Source: Natronolimnobius baerhuensis (GTDB lineage: Archaea > Halobacteriota > Halobacteria > Halobacteriales > Natrialbaceae). Taken from it: a stretch of 64,000 nucleotides of DNA. Positions 25,606 through 34,356 of this stretch are shown piece after piece (position 1 is the stretch's first letter; each line of letters opens with the position of its first letter). The position numbers and the translations under genes are program-made. The stretch is taken from the NCBI RefSeq assembly GCF_002177135.1, contig NZ_MWPH01000001.1, positions 620,001 to 684,000 of the forward strand, given 5' to 3'. Under the pieces are notes generated by a model that was given only the letters and a program-made list of their open reading frames with translations, ran no database searches and was not told the DNA's origin.

Positions 25606-27771
25606 TTAGTCCGCGTCTACTGGATCGTCCGGAATCGGCTCGCTGTGCCAGTACTCGTGGTTATCGAGTGCGCGGAAACAGGCCGCGTTCTGGACGCCGT
25701 TTTCGTCGCTACAGTCGATCATATCCGGCTTCTGCTCCGTACAGACCTCACGGGCCTTCGGACACCGGGTGTGGTACCGACAGCCCGAGGGGATGTTCGT
25801 CTGGTCGGGAACGTCGATGGTTCGCATCGGATTCTCGTCGCTCTCGTCTTCGGGCTCGAGTTCGGGCGTTGCCCAGCGCAGTGCCTGCGTGTAGGGATGC
25901 TGTGGGTTGTGGATGATCTGCTCGGGGGTGCCGATCTCGACGAGTTCGCCGAGGTACATGACGCCGATTCGACCGCCGGTCTTTTCGGCCATGTACCGCG
26001 CGTTCGAGAGATCGTGCGAGATCGCCAGGAATGACGTGTTAAACGCATCCTGGAGTTCGATCATCAGATCCATCATACTGACACGCAACGAGACGTCGAG
26101 TGCCGAGACTGCCTCATCCGCGAGGATGAGATCCGGATTGATCAACATCGCGCGGATCAGCGCGATCCGCTGTTGTTCTCCACCCGAGAGCTGGTGTGGG
26201 TACCGGTCGATGTAGTCTTCCGGCGGGCTGATCCCGACGTACTCGAGCATGCCAAGAATCCGTTCGCGCCGGTCGTTACCGTCGAGTTCGGGATGCCAGC
26301 GTTTGAGTGGCGACTCGAGGATCGTTCGGACGCGGTGGTGTGAGTTGAGCGAACTACCGGGATCCTGGTGGACGATCTGGAGCGCGCGGCGGATCTCTTT
26401 GTCGGCGAGCGTGCTGCTGCCGGAGCTGCCCTCCCAGATGTCCTGTCCGTTGTACTCGATTGCACCGCCGGTAGGCCGTTGCAGTCCAACCGAGGTTTTT
26501 CCGAGCGTTGTCTTGCCACAGCCACTCTCGCCGATGAGGACGACCACGTCGTTCTCGTAGATATCGAGCGAGACGCCGTCGACAGCCGTGACGACTTCGG
26601 AGTCGCCAAAGTCAAAGAACCCGTCGTTTTTCGACCCAAACTCGACTTCGACGTCGGTCAGCGACACCATCGGCTCGGTGTTGGGCAATTCCGAAACCGT
26701 CGGCACGCTGGGTTGGTCCTCGTCGGACTTGGCAAATGCCTTGTCGATATTCTCGATGGAGTCTTCCCAGTGATGACAGAATACGTCGTGTTCCGACCCG
26801 GCATCGTATGCATCGGGGTCGTGGGACCGACACTCATCGTCTGCAAGCGGACACCGCGGATGGTACGAACAGCCCGTCGGAATGTTGACCGGATCCGGAC
26901 TCTCGCCTTCAATCGGGCGCATCTCCTCGAGCGGCGCGGAGAGATTCGGCGTTGCATTGAGTAACGCCCGCGTGTAGGGATGGGCCGGATCCTCGAGAAT
27001 GTCGTCTGCTGGCCCGACCTCTGCGAACTCGAAGGCGTATAAGACCGCGAGCCGATCCGCGAGGTCTGCGACCAGCGGCAGGTCGTGTGTGATGAACACA
27101 ATCGTCAGATTGTGCTTCTCTTTGATCTCGTGGAGCAACGAGATGATCGAGCGCTGCATCAGCAAGTCAAGCGCAGCGGTTGGCTCGTCCATCACCAGCA
27201 GGTCCGGATCGAGGACGAGGCTCAACGCGATCAGCACGCGCTGTTTCATCCCACCCGAGAGTTCGTGTGGATACGACTCGAGCATCCGCTCGGGCTCGAG
27301 ATACAGGTCCTCGAGCAGGTCTTTTGCGCGTTCGATCCCACGGTCAACGTCGTAGTCGTGGGCGCTCAGCGTCTCGACGAAGTGGGTTCGGATCTGTAGG
27401 ACAGGGTTGAACGAACTCATCGCCCCCTGGAAGACCATCGAGACCTCCTCCCAGCGGAACTGGCGAAGCGCCTCTTTCGAGAGATCCGTGACGGAGATCG
27501 GTTCACCCTCTTCGGGGTAGTACGTCACGTTGCCGGTCGTCAGTCCCGGTTCGGGGACGGCGTCGAGCATCGCCGAGGCGAACATCGACTTGCCGGAGCC
27601 AGATTCGCCGATGACGCCGACGATTTCGTCGCGGTAGACTTCGAAGTCGACCTCGTTGAGGACCTTGGATCGGCCGCGGTTCATCCCGAACGAGACGGAC
27701 GTATCCTCGAGTTCGACGATGACGTCTTTGTCCTGGCGGTCGGTCTGTGGCGCTGATTGCGAGACTGTCAT
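25606..27771 (-). CDS. Fused double ATPase of peptide/oligosaccharide ABC importer (DppD-DppF fusion)
   Basis: A 721-residue protein with two complete ABC ATPase units. Unit 1 (about residues 20-330) has GESGSGKS, LSGGMKQR and LLVMDEPTAALD. Unit 2 (about 365-690) has GESGCGKT, LSGGEQQR and LILADEAVSALD. Each unit ends in an oligopeptide-ATPase C-terminal domain with Cys motifs (GCSYHPRCP and GCRYHTRCP), known in this class to bind a cluster or metal. In most organisms the two ATPases are separate genes. The ATG at 27771 has a GGGAGGTGG ribosome site just upstream, which also marks it as internal to an operon. It is the last gene of the operon starting at 31974. It powers import through the two permeases encoded just before it. 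Confidence 0.95.
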   Translation of the reverse strand: MTVSQSAPQTDRQDKDVIVELEDTSVSFGMNRGRSKVLNEVDFEVYRDEIVGVIGESGSGKSMFASAMLDAVPEPGLTTGNVTYYPEEGEPISVTDLSKEALRQFRWEEVSMVFQGAMSSFNPVLQIRTHFVETLSAHDYDVDRGIERAKDLLEDLYLEPERMLESYPHELSGGMKQRVLIALSLVLDPDLLVMDEPTAALDLLMQRSIISLLHEIKEKHNLTIVFITHDLPLVADLADRLAVLYAFEFAEVGPADDILEDPAHPYTRALLNATPNLSAPLEEMRPIEGESPDPVNIPTGCSYHPRCPLADDECRSHDPDAYDAGSEHDVFCHHWEDSIENIDKAFAKSDEDQPSVPTVSELPNTEPMVSLTDVEVEFGSKNDGFFDFGDSEVVTAVDGVSLDIYENDVVVLIGESGCGKTTLGKTSVGLQRPTGGAIEYNGQDIWEGSSGSSTLADKEIRRALQIVHQDPGSSLNSHHRVRTILESPLKRWHPELDGNDRRERILGMLEYVGISPPEDYIDRYPHQLSGGEQQRIALIRAMLINPDLILADEAVSALDVSLRVSMMDLMIELQDAFNTSFLAISHDLSNARYMAEKTGGRIGVMYLGELVEIGTPEQIIHNPQHPYTQALRWATPELEPEDESDENPMRTIDVPDQTNIPSGCRYHTRCPKAREVCTEQKPDMIDCSDENGVQNAACFRALDNHEYWHSEPIPDDPVDAD

Positions 27772-27862
27772 CGGGCCACCTCCCACACGGACACTGTGCC
27801 GTGTGCGTGTCGCTTTTCGATGGTCGAACGCCGAATCGGTGTCGCGGGTGTCATAGACAACA

Positions 27863-29047
27863 TCATACGTTCATCATGTCCTTCGTGTCGTTTTCGGAGT
27901 CCGGTTCCAGTTCGTCGTCATCGCCAATCTCCTGGTGGCGTGCTCGGATTCGTGGGTTGAACACCTGGTCCAGCGATTGGGCGAGCAAGATAAGCCCCAT
28001 CGCGATCCCGGAGATGGCGATCATCGGCACGAGCAGCCAGTGGAGCGCGTCAGTACGGTACAGCGCGCCACTGTTGTACGCATTATCCAGCATGACGCCC
28101 CAGTTGGCATCGGAGAACGGCAACACACCCAGGAAGTAGAGTGCAACTGCCGCGAAGATGATCCGACGGGCTGCGTTGGCCATGTTCACCACAATGTACG
28201 GCATCAGGTGTGGCAGAATCTCCTTGAGCAGGATCCACCGCGTGGGCATATCCATCGCTCGAGCAGCCTCGACGAACGACTCGTTTCGGAGCGTCAGCAC
28301 CTGCGACCGAATCGCCCGTGCCAGGCCGGCCCACGCTGCAACGGCCAGTAACACACCGAGCGTGACCGGGTTGGTGATCCACGCCTCGAGCAGCGTTGCC
28401 AGGACGATGACGAGTGGTAGCCCTGGAATGTTGATGAAGATGTCAGTGATCGAACTCAGCACGGTGTCGACCATGCCACCCTTGTAGCCGGCGACGATAC
28501 CGAAGAAGGTCCCGACGACGACAGTGAAGACGGCACCAGAGGCCATCATGATCAGGATCGACGGCGTCGAATGCACGGTCATCGAGAGGACATCACGGCC
28601 GGTGGTCGTGGTTCCGAGCGGGTGATCCCAGGTCTCGAACGCGCCAACCAATTGCGCCCCCTGTCCTGGATGAGTCGGTTCGACCAGGTAGACTCCAACA
28701 GTTGCGATGATGAGGTAGATCCCGATGATCGCAAAGGAGGCAAGCGCCCGCCAGTCGCTTCGTAGAATCGACCACGGCGTCCGAATGTACTCCTCGAGGA
28801 ACCGGTCGATACGGTCATTGCGTGTTTCTGCGACGGAAGCTGTTGTCTCGAACGGCGAGTCGCGATCAACCGTCCCGCCATCACTTCGCACGGGCGTTGT
28901 CGCATCGTCGGACTCGCTGCTGGACACAGCATCGGCGTCAGCGTCACTGTCGCTCTCTCGAGCAGGGACGAACGCGTCGACTGATGGCCCCGAGTCCGAG
29001 TCGTCGGCCACGGGCGTGTCGTCCTCAGAAGGCTTCACGGTCTTCAC
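27863..29047 (-). CDS. ABC permease, DppC type
   Basis: A 394-residue inner permease of the peptide/opine class. The first about 95 residues are an acidic, Asp/Ser-rich cytoplasmic extension, longer than usual. About six TM helices follow. The extracellular loop after TM1 contains HPLGTTTTGRDVLS, a hallmark of DppC proteins, and the EAARAMDMPTRWILLKEILP segment is the ATPase coupling loop. It overlaps the end of the upstream permease gene by 23 bases, so the two are translationally coupled. Substrate is inferred to be pectin oligosaccharides from the surrounding genes. Confidence 0.93.
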   Translation of the reverse strand: MKTVKPSEDDTPVADDSDSGPSVDAFVPARESDSDADADAVSSSESDDATTPVRSDGGTVDRDSPFETTASVAETRNDRIDRFLEEYIRTPWSILRSDWRALASFAIIGIYLIIATVGVYLVEPTHPGQGAQLVGAFETWDHPLGTTTTGRDVLSMTVHSTPSILIMMASGAVFTVVVGTFFGIVAGYKGGMVDTVLSSITDIFINIPGLPLVIVLATLLEAWITNPVTLGVLLAVAAWAGLARAIRSQVLTLRNESFVEAARAMDMPTRWILLKEILPHLMPYIVVNMANAARRIIFAAVALYFLGVLPFSDANWGVMLDNAYNSGALYRTDALHWLLVPMIAISGIAMGLILLAQSLDQVFNPRIRARHQEIGDDDELEPDSENDTKDMMNV

Positions 29048-30020
29048 CTCCTGCGCGTGGATCGATTTTGCCGTAGGTCAGGTCGGCGATCAGCAGCGCG
29101 ATGACCACGGCGATTGTGATAACGGTAAATGCGCCCATCATAAGCGGATAGTCACGTGCACGTACGGCTTGAATCATATAGTACCCCATGCCCCGGTACG
29201 CGAAGATTTCCTCGAGGACGATAGCGCCGCCGAACATCGTCCCGATGGCGATCATCAGTCCGGTGTACATCGGGAGGATCGCGTTACGGGCGACGTATCG
29301 GACGGCAATCGTGCGGTCGGGCAGCCCGCGAAGTCTGGCGACGCGCAGGTAGTCCTCACCGAGGACACGCACACTGTTACCACGCATCGTCAGCGATGCC
29401 GCGCCGGAGGCGACGAACATCGAGAAGACGGGTAATGTTGCGTGGTGGATAATCCCCAGGATAAACGGCAGGTTGAATCCCGCTTCGACGCCTGTTGGCC
29501 GTCGACCGGCGGTCGGGAACCAGTTGAGCCGGTAGGCGAAGGTAATCAATAGCAACAGCGCGAGCACGTAGAACGGAATCGACGTGATGATCGTCGCGTA
29601 GCTGGTGAGTGCGACATCGAACTTGGTACCTTCCCAGTAGGCCATCAGCGCGCCGAGTGAGATGCCCACGACGAAGCCAATGAAGATCGCCCAGCTCATG
29701 ACGAACAGGGTCCACGGGATCGCATCGGCCATGATGGCGGCGACCGTGTCGTTCTGACTCATCGAGTAGCCCATATCACCCTGAAGCATGGCCACCATGT
29801 AATCCATGTAGGCGATATGCATCGGGTCTTCAGGGTTGATGTTCATGTAAATCTCTGCAAGCTCGTAGGCCTCTTGGGGGTTGTCCAGTTCAGGACCGAT
29901 CTGTGCGACGAATGCGTCGACCGGATTCCCTGGCATCATCCGCGTTAAGACGAACGCTAAGGTTATCACTGCCCAGATTGTGAAAAGGCCCTGGCCAAGC
30001 CGTCGTATTTTCCAATTCAT
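29025..30020 (-). CDS. ABC permease, DppB type
   Basis: A 331-residue permease with six predicted TM helices. The N-terminal KIRRLGQGLFTIWAVITLAFVLTRMMPGNP is diagnostic for DppB proteins. RVARLRGLPDRTIAVRYVARNAILP is the EAA-like coupling loop. Its 3' end overlaps the DppC-type gene by 23 bases, and it lies 85 bases after the binding-protein gene. It forms the translocation channel with its partner permease. No unusual features. Confidence 0.94.
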   Translation of the reverse strand: MNWKIRRLGQGLFTIWAVITLAFVLTRMMPGNPVDAFVAQIGPELDNPQEAYELAEIYMNINPEDPMHIAYMDYMVAMLQGDMGYSMSQNDTVAAIMADAIPWTLFVMSWAIFIGFVVGISLGALMAYWEGTKFDVALTSYATIITSIPFYVLALLLLITFAYRLNWFPTAGRRPTGVEAGFNLPFILGIIHHATLPVFSMFVASGAASLTMRGNSVRVLGEDYLRVARLRGLPDRTIAVRYVARNAILPMYTGLMIAIGTMFGGAIVLEEIFAYRGMGYYMIQAVRARDYPLMMGAFTVITIAVVIALLIADLTYGKIDPRAGGEDREAF

Positions 30021-30105
30021 TGTATAGCAACGTCGTGATACGGTATCATTAGTATTGTGGTGTTCTGTACCGTGGCAAATGAAGACGATATGGGAGAGAG
30101 TGAGA

Positions 30106-31974
30106 TTACTCTTCGTACGGGATCAGTTCGCCATCCGGGATCTTCGTCAGGTTGAACTCACCAACACGGTTGTCGAGGAGTTCGTCGGGGCCATCGACGT
30201 GCCACTCATCAGAGCGGATTGCCCCGTAGTCACCCGCGATGACACAGCCGTACATCGGCAGCGACTGGTTGTACCACCAGGTCAGCCGCTCGAGGTACTC
30301 GTCCTCGCCGGTGAGGTGGAGCTGTTCGATCTCGTCCATGACATTGAGACTCATCGTCCCGCTGGCGTCGGGGTTGCCGATCTCATCAGGGACATCCCAC
30401 TCTTCGTTCTCGTAGTCCGCGTGGTTCAGTTGGCTGAACCACTCCCAGACGAAATCAACGAAGGTTAGCCCCATAATGGAGAATACAGGGTGGTTGTCAA
30501 AGAGGAGGTCGTGGTCGCCGTTGAAGCGGCTCTCACCGTACGTCGCCTCGTCGACTGCGTTGAGATTTGCGTCGAATCCGAACTCGTTGAGCTGGTACTG
30601 TATGGAGTCAAGTGCGTCGACTTGCACGCTCGTTCCCGACTGAGCCAGCAACTCGAGTTCGGCTGGCTCGCCGTCGTCGTCGTACCACGTTCCGTCGTCC
30701 AGTTCGTAGCCCGCGTCCTCCATCAGCTGCGTTGCCCGCTCGAGATCGACGTCGTAGTTGTCGTAGCCATCGATGTCGACGAGGCCTTCGTCGACGGCGG
30801 TCTGGTTGAGGAACGTCGGTGGCAGTTCGTACAGTTCGTACTCCTGTGGCACGGACGCCCAGATTTGTTCGCGGTCGAGTGCACACGCGATGGCCTTTCG
30901 GACGTTCTCATCGGCCGTAATCGGCTGATTCGTCGGATCGCTGGCCGGCGAATCGGACCAGCCGTAGTCACCGAAGTTGAACAGAATCGACCAGAGGTGG
31001 TCGTAATCCCGGTTGATCTCGTGGTGGGCGGGAAGCTGTTCCATGACGTCAGGCGACTCCGGCAGATTGAGGCCAATAGCGTCGACCGACTCCTCCATGA
31101 ACGCAAGCACCTGGTCCTCGTGGTGTTCGATGACGTACTCCGTGAAGTAGATGTTGTCCGCGTTCGGGTGGTCGTCGTAGACCGTTCCAACGAAGGAAGT
31201 GTCCGTGACTTCCTCGAGTTCGAAGGGGCCGTTTCCGACGACGTCGTCGATCTCGGGCGACCATTCCTGGAAGTCCGAGACCAGTTGTGTTGCATCGTCA
31301 CTGTCGGCATCGACGTCCATGAGGTCGTCGCGCCACTCGCCAAAGGATGGCGAGCCAACGTCTTCGTTGATGATTATGAGGTCGTCCGCCAGTTCGTTGG
31401 CGAGGACGGACTCCATGGTGAACTCGTCGCGAAGGTGGTATCGAATCGCGTAGTCGTCGACGATTTCGTAGTCCTCGATGTACGTACTCGCCGGAGAATC
31501 CGGAGAAGTAATATCAGAAATACGGAAGCGGATATCCATATCCGTCGCGATATCAGCCGTTGTGACTGGATCGCCATTGTGCCATGTCCACTCGTCACTG
31601 AGCTCGAGCAAGAGAGAGTCACCCTCGTCTTCCCAGTTGTCCGCGATCACGCCCTGGAACGTATCGTGGCTGTGGTAGTGGACGAGCAGTGGGTCGTAGA
31701 TCAGTCCCGGTGGATCGAAGTTCGCCATCTCGTTGGATGGATCGTACGGATTCCACGAGGCGTTGTCCATCCCGTAGGTCCCCCGGTGAAGCGACTTGGT
31801 GAATTGGCGCTCGACTCGTTCGTCAACTGGGTCGCGGTCACCAGCAACGTCTCCGTTTCCGTTCCCTTCGTCGGTCGCACATCCAGCAAGTGCTGCGACA
31901 CCACCCGCGACCCCGGCTTTTAACGCAGTCCGCCGAGTAATCGCACTAGGCCAGTCATTGCTATTCGTTGGCAT
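30106..31974 (-). CDS. Family-5 extracellular solute-binding lipoprotein of the operon importer
   Basis: A 622-residue binding protein with a Tat lipoprotein signal (AITRRTALKAG, then LAGC with Cys32). It is a close paralogue of the orphan binding protein at 9934-11814. Both have the QFTKSLHRGTYGMDNASWNP or near-identical start of the mature domain, and the C-terminal GEFNLTKIPDGELIPYEE or its close match. It is first in the operon of binding protein, DppB, DppC and fused ATPase. The ATG at 31974 is chosen over 31989 because the TATA element near 32000-32010 is then about 29 bases upstream. In Archaea this class often binds oligosaccharides; a uronate oligosaccharide ligand is an inference from the cluster. 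Confidence 0.92.
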   Translation of the reverse strand: MPTNSNDWPSAITRRTALKAGVAGGVAALAGCATDEGNGNGDVAGDRDPVDERVERQFTKSLHRGTYGMDNASWNPYDPSNEMANFDPPGLIYDPLLVHYHSHDTFQGVIADNWEDEGDSLLLELSDEWTWHNGDPVTTADIATDMDIRFRISDITSPDSPASTYIEDYEIVDDYAIRYHLRDEFTMESVLANELADDLIIINEDVGSPSFGEWRDDLMDVDADSDDATQLVSDFQEWSPEIDDVVGNGPFELEEVTDTSFVGTVYDDHPNADNIYFTEYVIEHHEDQVLAFMEESVDAIGLNLPESPDVMEQLPAHHEINRDYDHLWSILFNFGDYGWSDSPASDPTNQPITADENVRKAIACALDREQIWASVPQEYELYELPPTFLNQTAVDEGLVDIDGYDNYDVDLERATQLMEDAGYELDDGTWYDDDGEPAELELLAQSGTSVQVDALDSIQYQLNEFGFDANLNAVDEATYGESRFNGDHDLLFDNHPVFSIMGLTFVDFVWEWFSQLNHADYENEEWDVPDEIGNPDASGTMSLNVMDEIEQLHLTGEDEYLERLTWWYNQSLPMYGCVIAGDYGAIRSDEWHVDGPDELLDNRVGEFNLTKIPDGELIPYEE

Positions 31975-31989
31975 CGACCAGGTATTCAT

Positions 31990-32108
31990 GATAGAACCAT
32001 ATATATTTTTCCAATCAATCCGTCTCAGCCAGTGACAGAGTCAGAACGAAACGAGATCCCACAGCGGAGCACAAACTTATATTTCATCGCCGGCCAATTA
32101 CTCGAGCG
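31990..32108. promoter_or_regulatory. Divergent promoter region, importer operon / small membrane protein
   Basis: An A/T-rich TATA element (ATATATATTTTT, about 31999-32010) serves the importer operon on the minus strand. A CTTATATTT element (32076-32084) is about 28 bases before the ATG at 32109 on the plus strand. Both spacings imply leaderless transcripts. Confidence 0.55.
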
Positions 32109-32312
32109 ATGAATCGTACTCGACCCGTGCTCAAGTTGGTGTTTGCGTTCAATATGGTCGTACTCGTCTTGCTTGCGTTCTCCTATCCGTTTCTCGAACC
32201 GGGGAGTGAGTCCTACGTTGCTGCGACAATCACGTTGGCGCTCAGTCTCATCATGCTGGCTCTCGTTGCCATCCTTACCTACACCGGCTTCGACGCGTTC
32301 GATACGTTTTGA
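32109..32312 (+). CDS. Small two-TM membrane protein
   Basis: A 67-residue protein consisting almost wholly of two hydrophobic helices (LKLVFAFNMVVLVLLAFSYP and ATITLALSLIMLALVAILTY) joined by a short polar loop with PGSES. It has its own TATA element at the right spacing, and this supports expression. It is divergent from the oligosaccharide importer operon. No family was recognised and no function is proposed. Confidence 0.65.
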   Translation: MNRTRPVLKLVFAFNMVVLVLLAFSYPFLEPGSESYVAATITLALSLIMLALVAILTYTGFDAFDTF

Positions 32313-32920
32313 GTGAGACCCACCACTGTCTCTGGAACTAAGAGTGATTCTCGGTAGCGTACAGCGCTTGCAGTAGTACAATCGACCGACGGACACGCCA
32401 CGACCCGACAGAAACAGCCTACTGGCTCCGAGAATTCCGCTGAACTGCGTGACAGTCGTACGCGGTGACTATTACGAACCGCTCACGGAAGTTGTCCGGC
32501 ACGAGCGGACAAACTACCTCAAGAACTGTCGAAACGAACGCAGTTCAGTTCCGAAACGTACCCGAAACCTGACGTCTTCGCGTCTCCTTTCGCCATAGGA
32601 TCGCGAGAGACCCAATAGCGACAGGGAACGAGCGGACAACAGCGAAGACAGACTCGTCCCAACGTCGCACCAGCATGTCCAAACGTCCGTTATTGCCGGA
32701 TGATTTCCGGTCGCACAGGATGTAATTGGGACACGAGAGACACATAGCCGACCGTTTCCGACTGCAAACCGTAGAGTCACGAGCACTGCCAGACGATACA
32801 TTCCAGCACAAACAGCGCCCATTCGACGGCACAATACAGTTGTACTTGTGTAAAAATTCTGCTCAAGCCGTCCTGAATCAGTAGCCGACACCTCACAGGC
32901 GTTCGCTCTTACCGGACGAG
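32313..32920. other. Gene-free spacer of about 600 bases
   Basis: No convincing gene was found between the small membrane protein and the convergent PL22 gene. Base composition is lower in GC than the flanking genes. Minus-strand frames of 95-125 codons exist, but they are Cys/Arg/Ser-rich and match nothing. ACGTCCGTTATTGCC (32683-32697) and an AATACAGTTGTAC-type element (32833-32857) resemble a pair in the 15.2 kb spacer, so this may be a decayed mobile element. Confidence 0.4.
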
Positions 32921-34138
32921 CTATCGCGACCGACGACGGTCACTCTCCGAGGGAATTTCCTCGAGTGGGGGCAGTTCCGAGCGGTTGTCGGGGATCTCAA
33001 CCAAGTACACGTCGCTGTCGGTCCCACCCTGTGAGCTGTCGAAAGCAACACGGGAACCGTCTGGACTCATCCGAGAGTGCGGATGAACGTCGTCATCGCC
33101 CGCCCAGTCGTGGGTCGCAAGCGCTCGCGGATCGTCGTACGTCTCCGTCTCGTCGTCCCACTGCCAGAGCAACAGCGCCTGGGGGCCGCGATGGGAGCCA
33201 TCACCGACGACGAGGTCTCGAGTCCGGCTATGAAAGTGCGTGTAGATGTCGGGTGCGGGCCATTCGCGGCGGTCCGTGCCGTCGTAGCGGACCTGACCGA
33301 AAAAGGCAGTTGGCTCCTCACGAGAGCCTTCCCAGCCGTGATACCCGACGTACTCGCCGTCGTCCAACCAGTACTCGTGGCCAACAGCCTCGTCTTCAGC
33401 AGTCGGTCGAATCTGCCACGTCTCGTCGGTCTCGAGGTTTAGTCCCCAGATTCTGTCGACGTCTTCCCAGGGGCCTTCCTCGCAGTACGTAATTAGTTCC
33501 GAGTGCTCCGGCGCGGGCGAGGGATTGACGTGTGTGAGCCAGCGGTCCGTATCGACGTGTACCGTTGGCTCTCGCTCTGGTTCGTCAATCGGGACCGAGA
33601 TGACCTGCGAGTGTGGCTTCGCCTCGAGTCGCTTGGCCATCCACGCCTCGCGGTCTTCCGGATCCTTCTCCTCGTCGAGGTCGAGTTGTTCCGAGATCGC
33701 AGCGACGGCTCGGGTTCCATCTGCCGTCCCACCGAGATGGCCCCCGTTGTACCCCGCGGGCAGCGTGTAGTGGGTCTCGAGTGCGCGCGTCTCGAGGTCG
33801 AGCGAGACGAGGTGTTGGTCACACCAGAAGAGCGCAACGGGATGGTTCGGAAACCGCGTGACGCCGCCGATATCGTGGGGAAGATCGGTCAGTTGCGTGA
33901 GTTCGCCTGACTCGAGGGAAATCGAGTAGAGGTTTCGGGTGTCGCCCCGGTCCGAACGCAGCAGGAGCCGGTCGCCGTCGTCGTAAAACGCCGGTTCGGT
34001 AAAGTACAGATGCCAGTCACCCGCTGGATGCGTCGTCAGTCGGTGGACGGTCGCGCCCGTCACCGGATCGGTTGTCGTCTCCCGTTCGGCCGGCCAGGTT
34101 CGACCAGCGTCCGGTCCCTGTGTGAGGTGTGTCGCCAT
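32921..34138 (-). CDS. Oligogalacturonate lyase, PL22
   Basis: A 405-residue seven-bladed propeller lyase of family PL22. Typical segments are VHRLTTHPAGDWHLYFTEPAF, YNGGHLGGTADGTRA, LTHVNPSPAPEHSELITYCEEG, IWGLNL, VGHEYW, THFHSR and DDVHPHSRMSPDGSRVAF. The histidines in the last blocks are the family's metal ligands. The enzyme cuts unsaturated or saturated oligogalacturonides by beta-elimination to 5-keto-4-deoxyuronate, in the cytoplasm. The ATG at 34138 starts the conserved region (MATHLTQGPDAG); a GTG 27 bases upstream is an alternative. It has no signal peptide, as usual for PL22. A MITE-like element lies directly upstream, inside its promoter region. Confidence 0.92.
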   Translation of the reverse strand: MATHLTQGPDAGRTWPAERETTTDPVTGATVHRLTTHPAGDWHLYFTEPAFYDDGDRLLLRSDRGDTRNLYSISLESGELTQLTDLPHDIGGVTRFPNHPVALFWCDQHLVSLDLETRALETHYTLPAGYNGGHLGGTADGTRAVAAISEQLDLDEEKDPEDREAWMAKRLEAKPHSQVISVPIDEPEREPTVHVDTDRWLTHVNPSPAPEHSELITYCEEGPWEDVDRIWGLNLETDETWQIRPTAEDEAVGHEYWLDDGEYVGYHGWEGSREEPTAFFGQVRYDGTDRREWPAPDIYTHFHSRTRDLVVGDGSHRGPQALLLWQWDDETETYDDPRALATHDWAGDDDVHPHSRMSPDGSRVAFDSSQGGTDSDVYLVEIPDNRSELPPLEEIPSESDRRRSR

Positions 34139-34191
34139 GGCATGTTCCTCCGTCGATGGACACAAAAACCTTCGCTAGCCGGGGATTCAAG

Positions 34192-34351
34192 CTATAGTAA
34201 CAACTACAACTAGTTACACACTGATCTCCGAGCCTGCTCACGGGTCGTACCTCCCCACTCGCTAACCCGCGGTTCTCATTCACTCCGTTCGTTCCGAACC
34301 GCGCATCCGTCTGGCGATCAGGTGTGCATTGACTTGCAGTGGCTACTATAG
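34192..34351. repeat. MITE-like element with long imperfect terminal inverted repeats
   Basis: The left end CTATAGTAACAACTACAA and the reverse complement of the right end CTATAGTAGCCACTGCAA pair, with matching continuing for about 35 bases to a TGATC core. The 160-base interior has a GCGGTTC/GAACCGC stem and no ORF. The right end is about 80 percent identical over 41 bases to the right end of the element at 48376-48458. No target duplication is evident. It sits in the promoter regions of PL22 and just beside the end of the epimerase gene. Confidence 0.65.
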
Positions 34352-34356
34352 TACCA

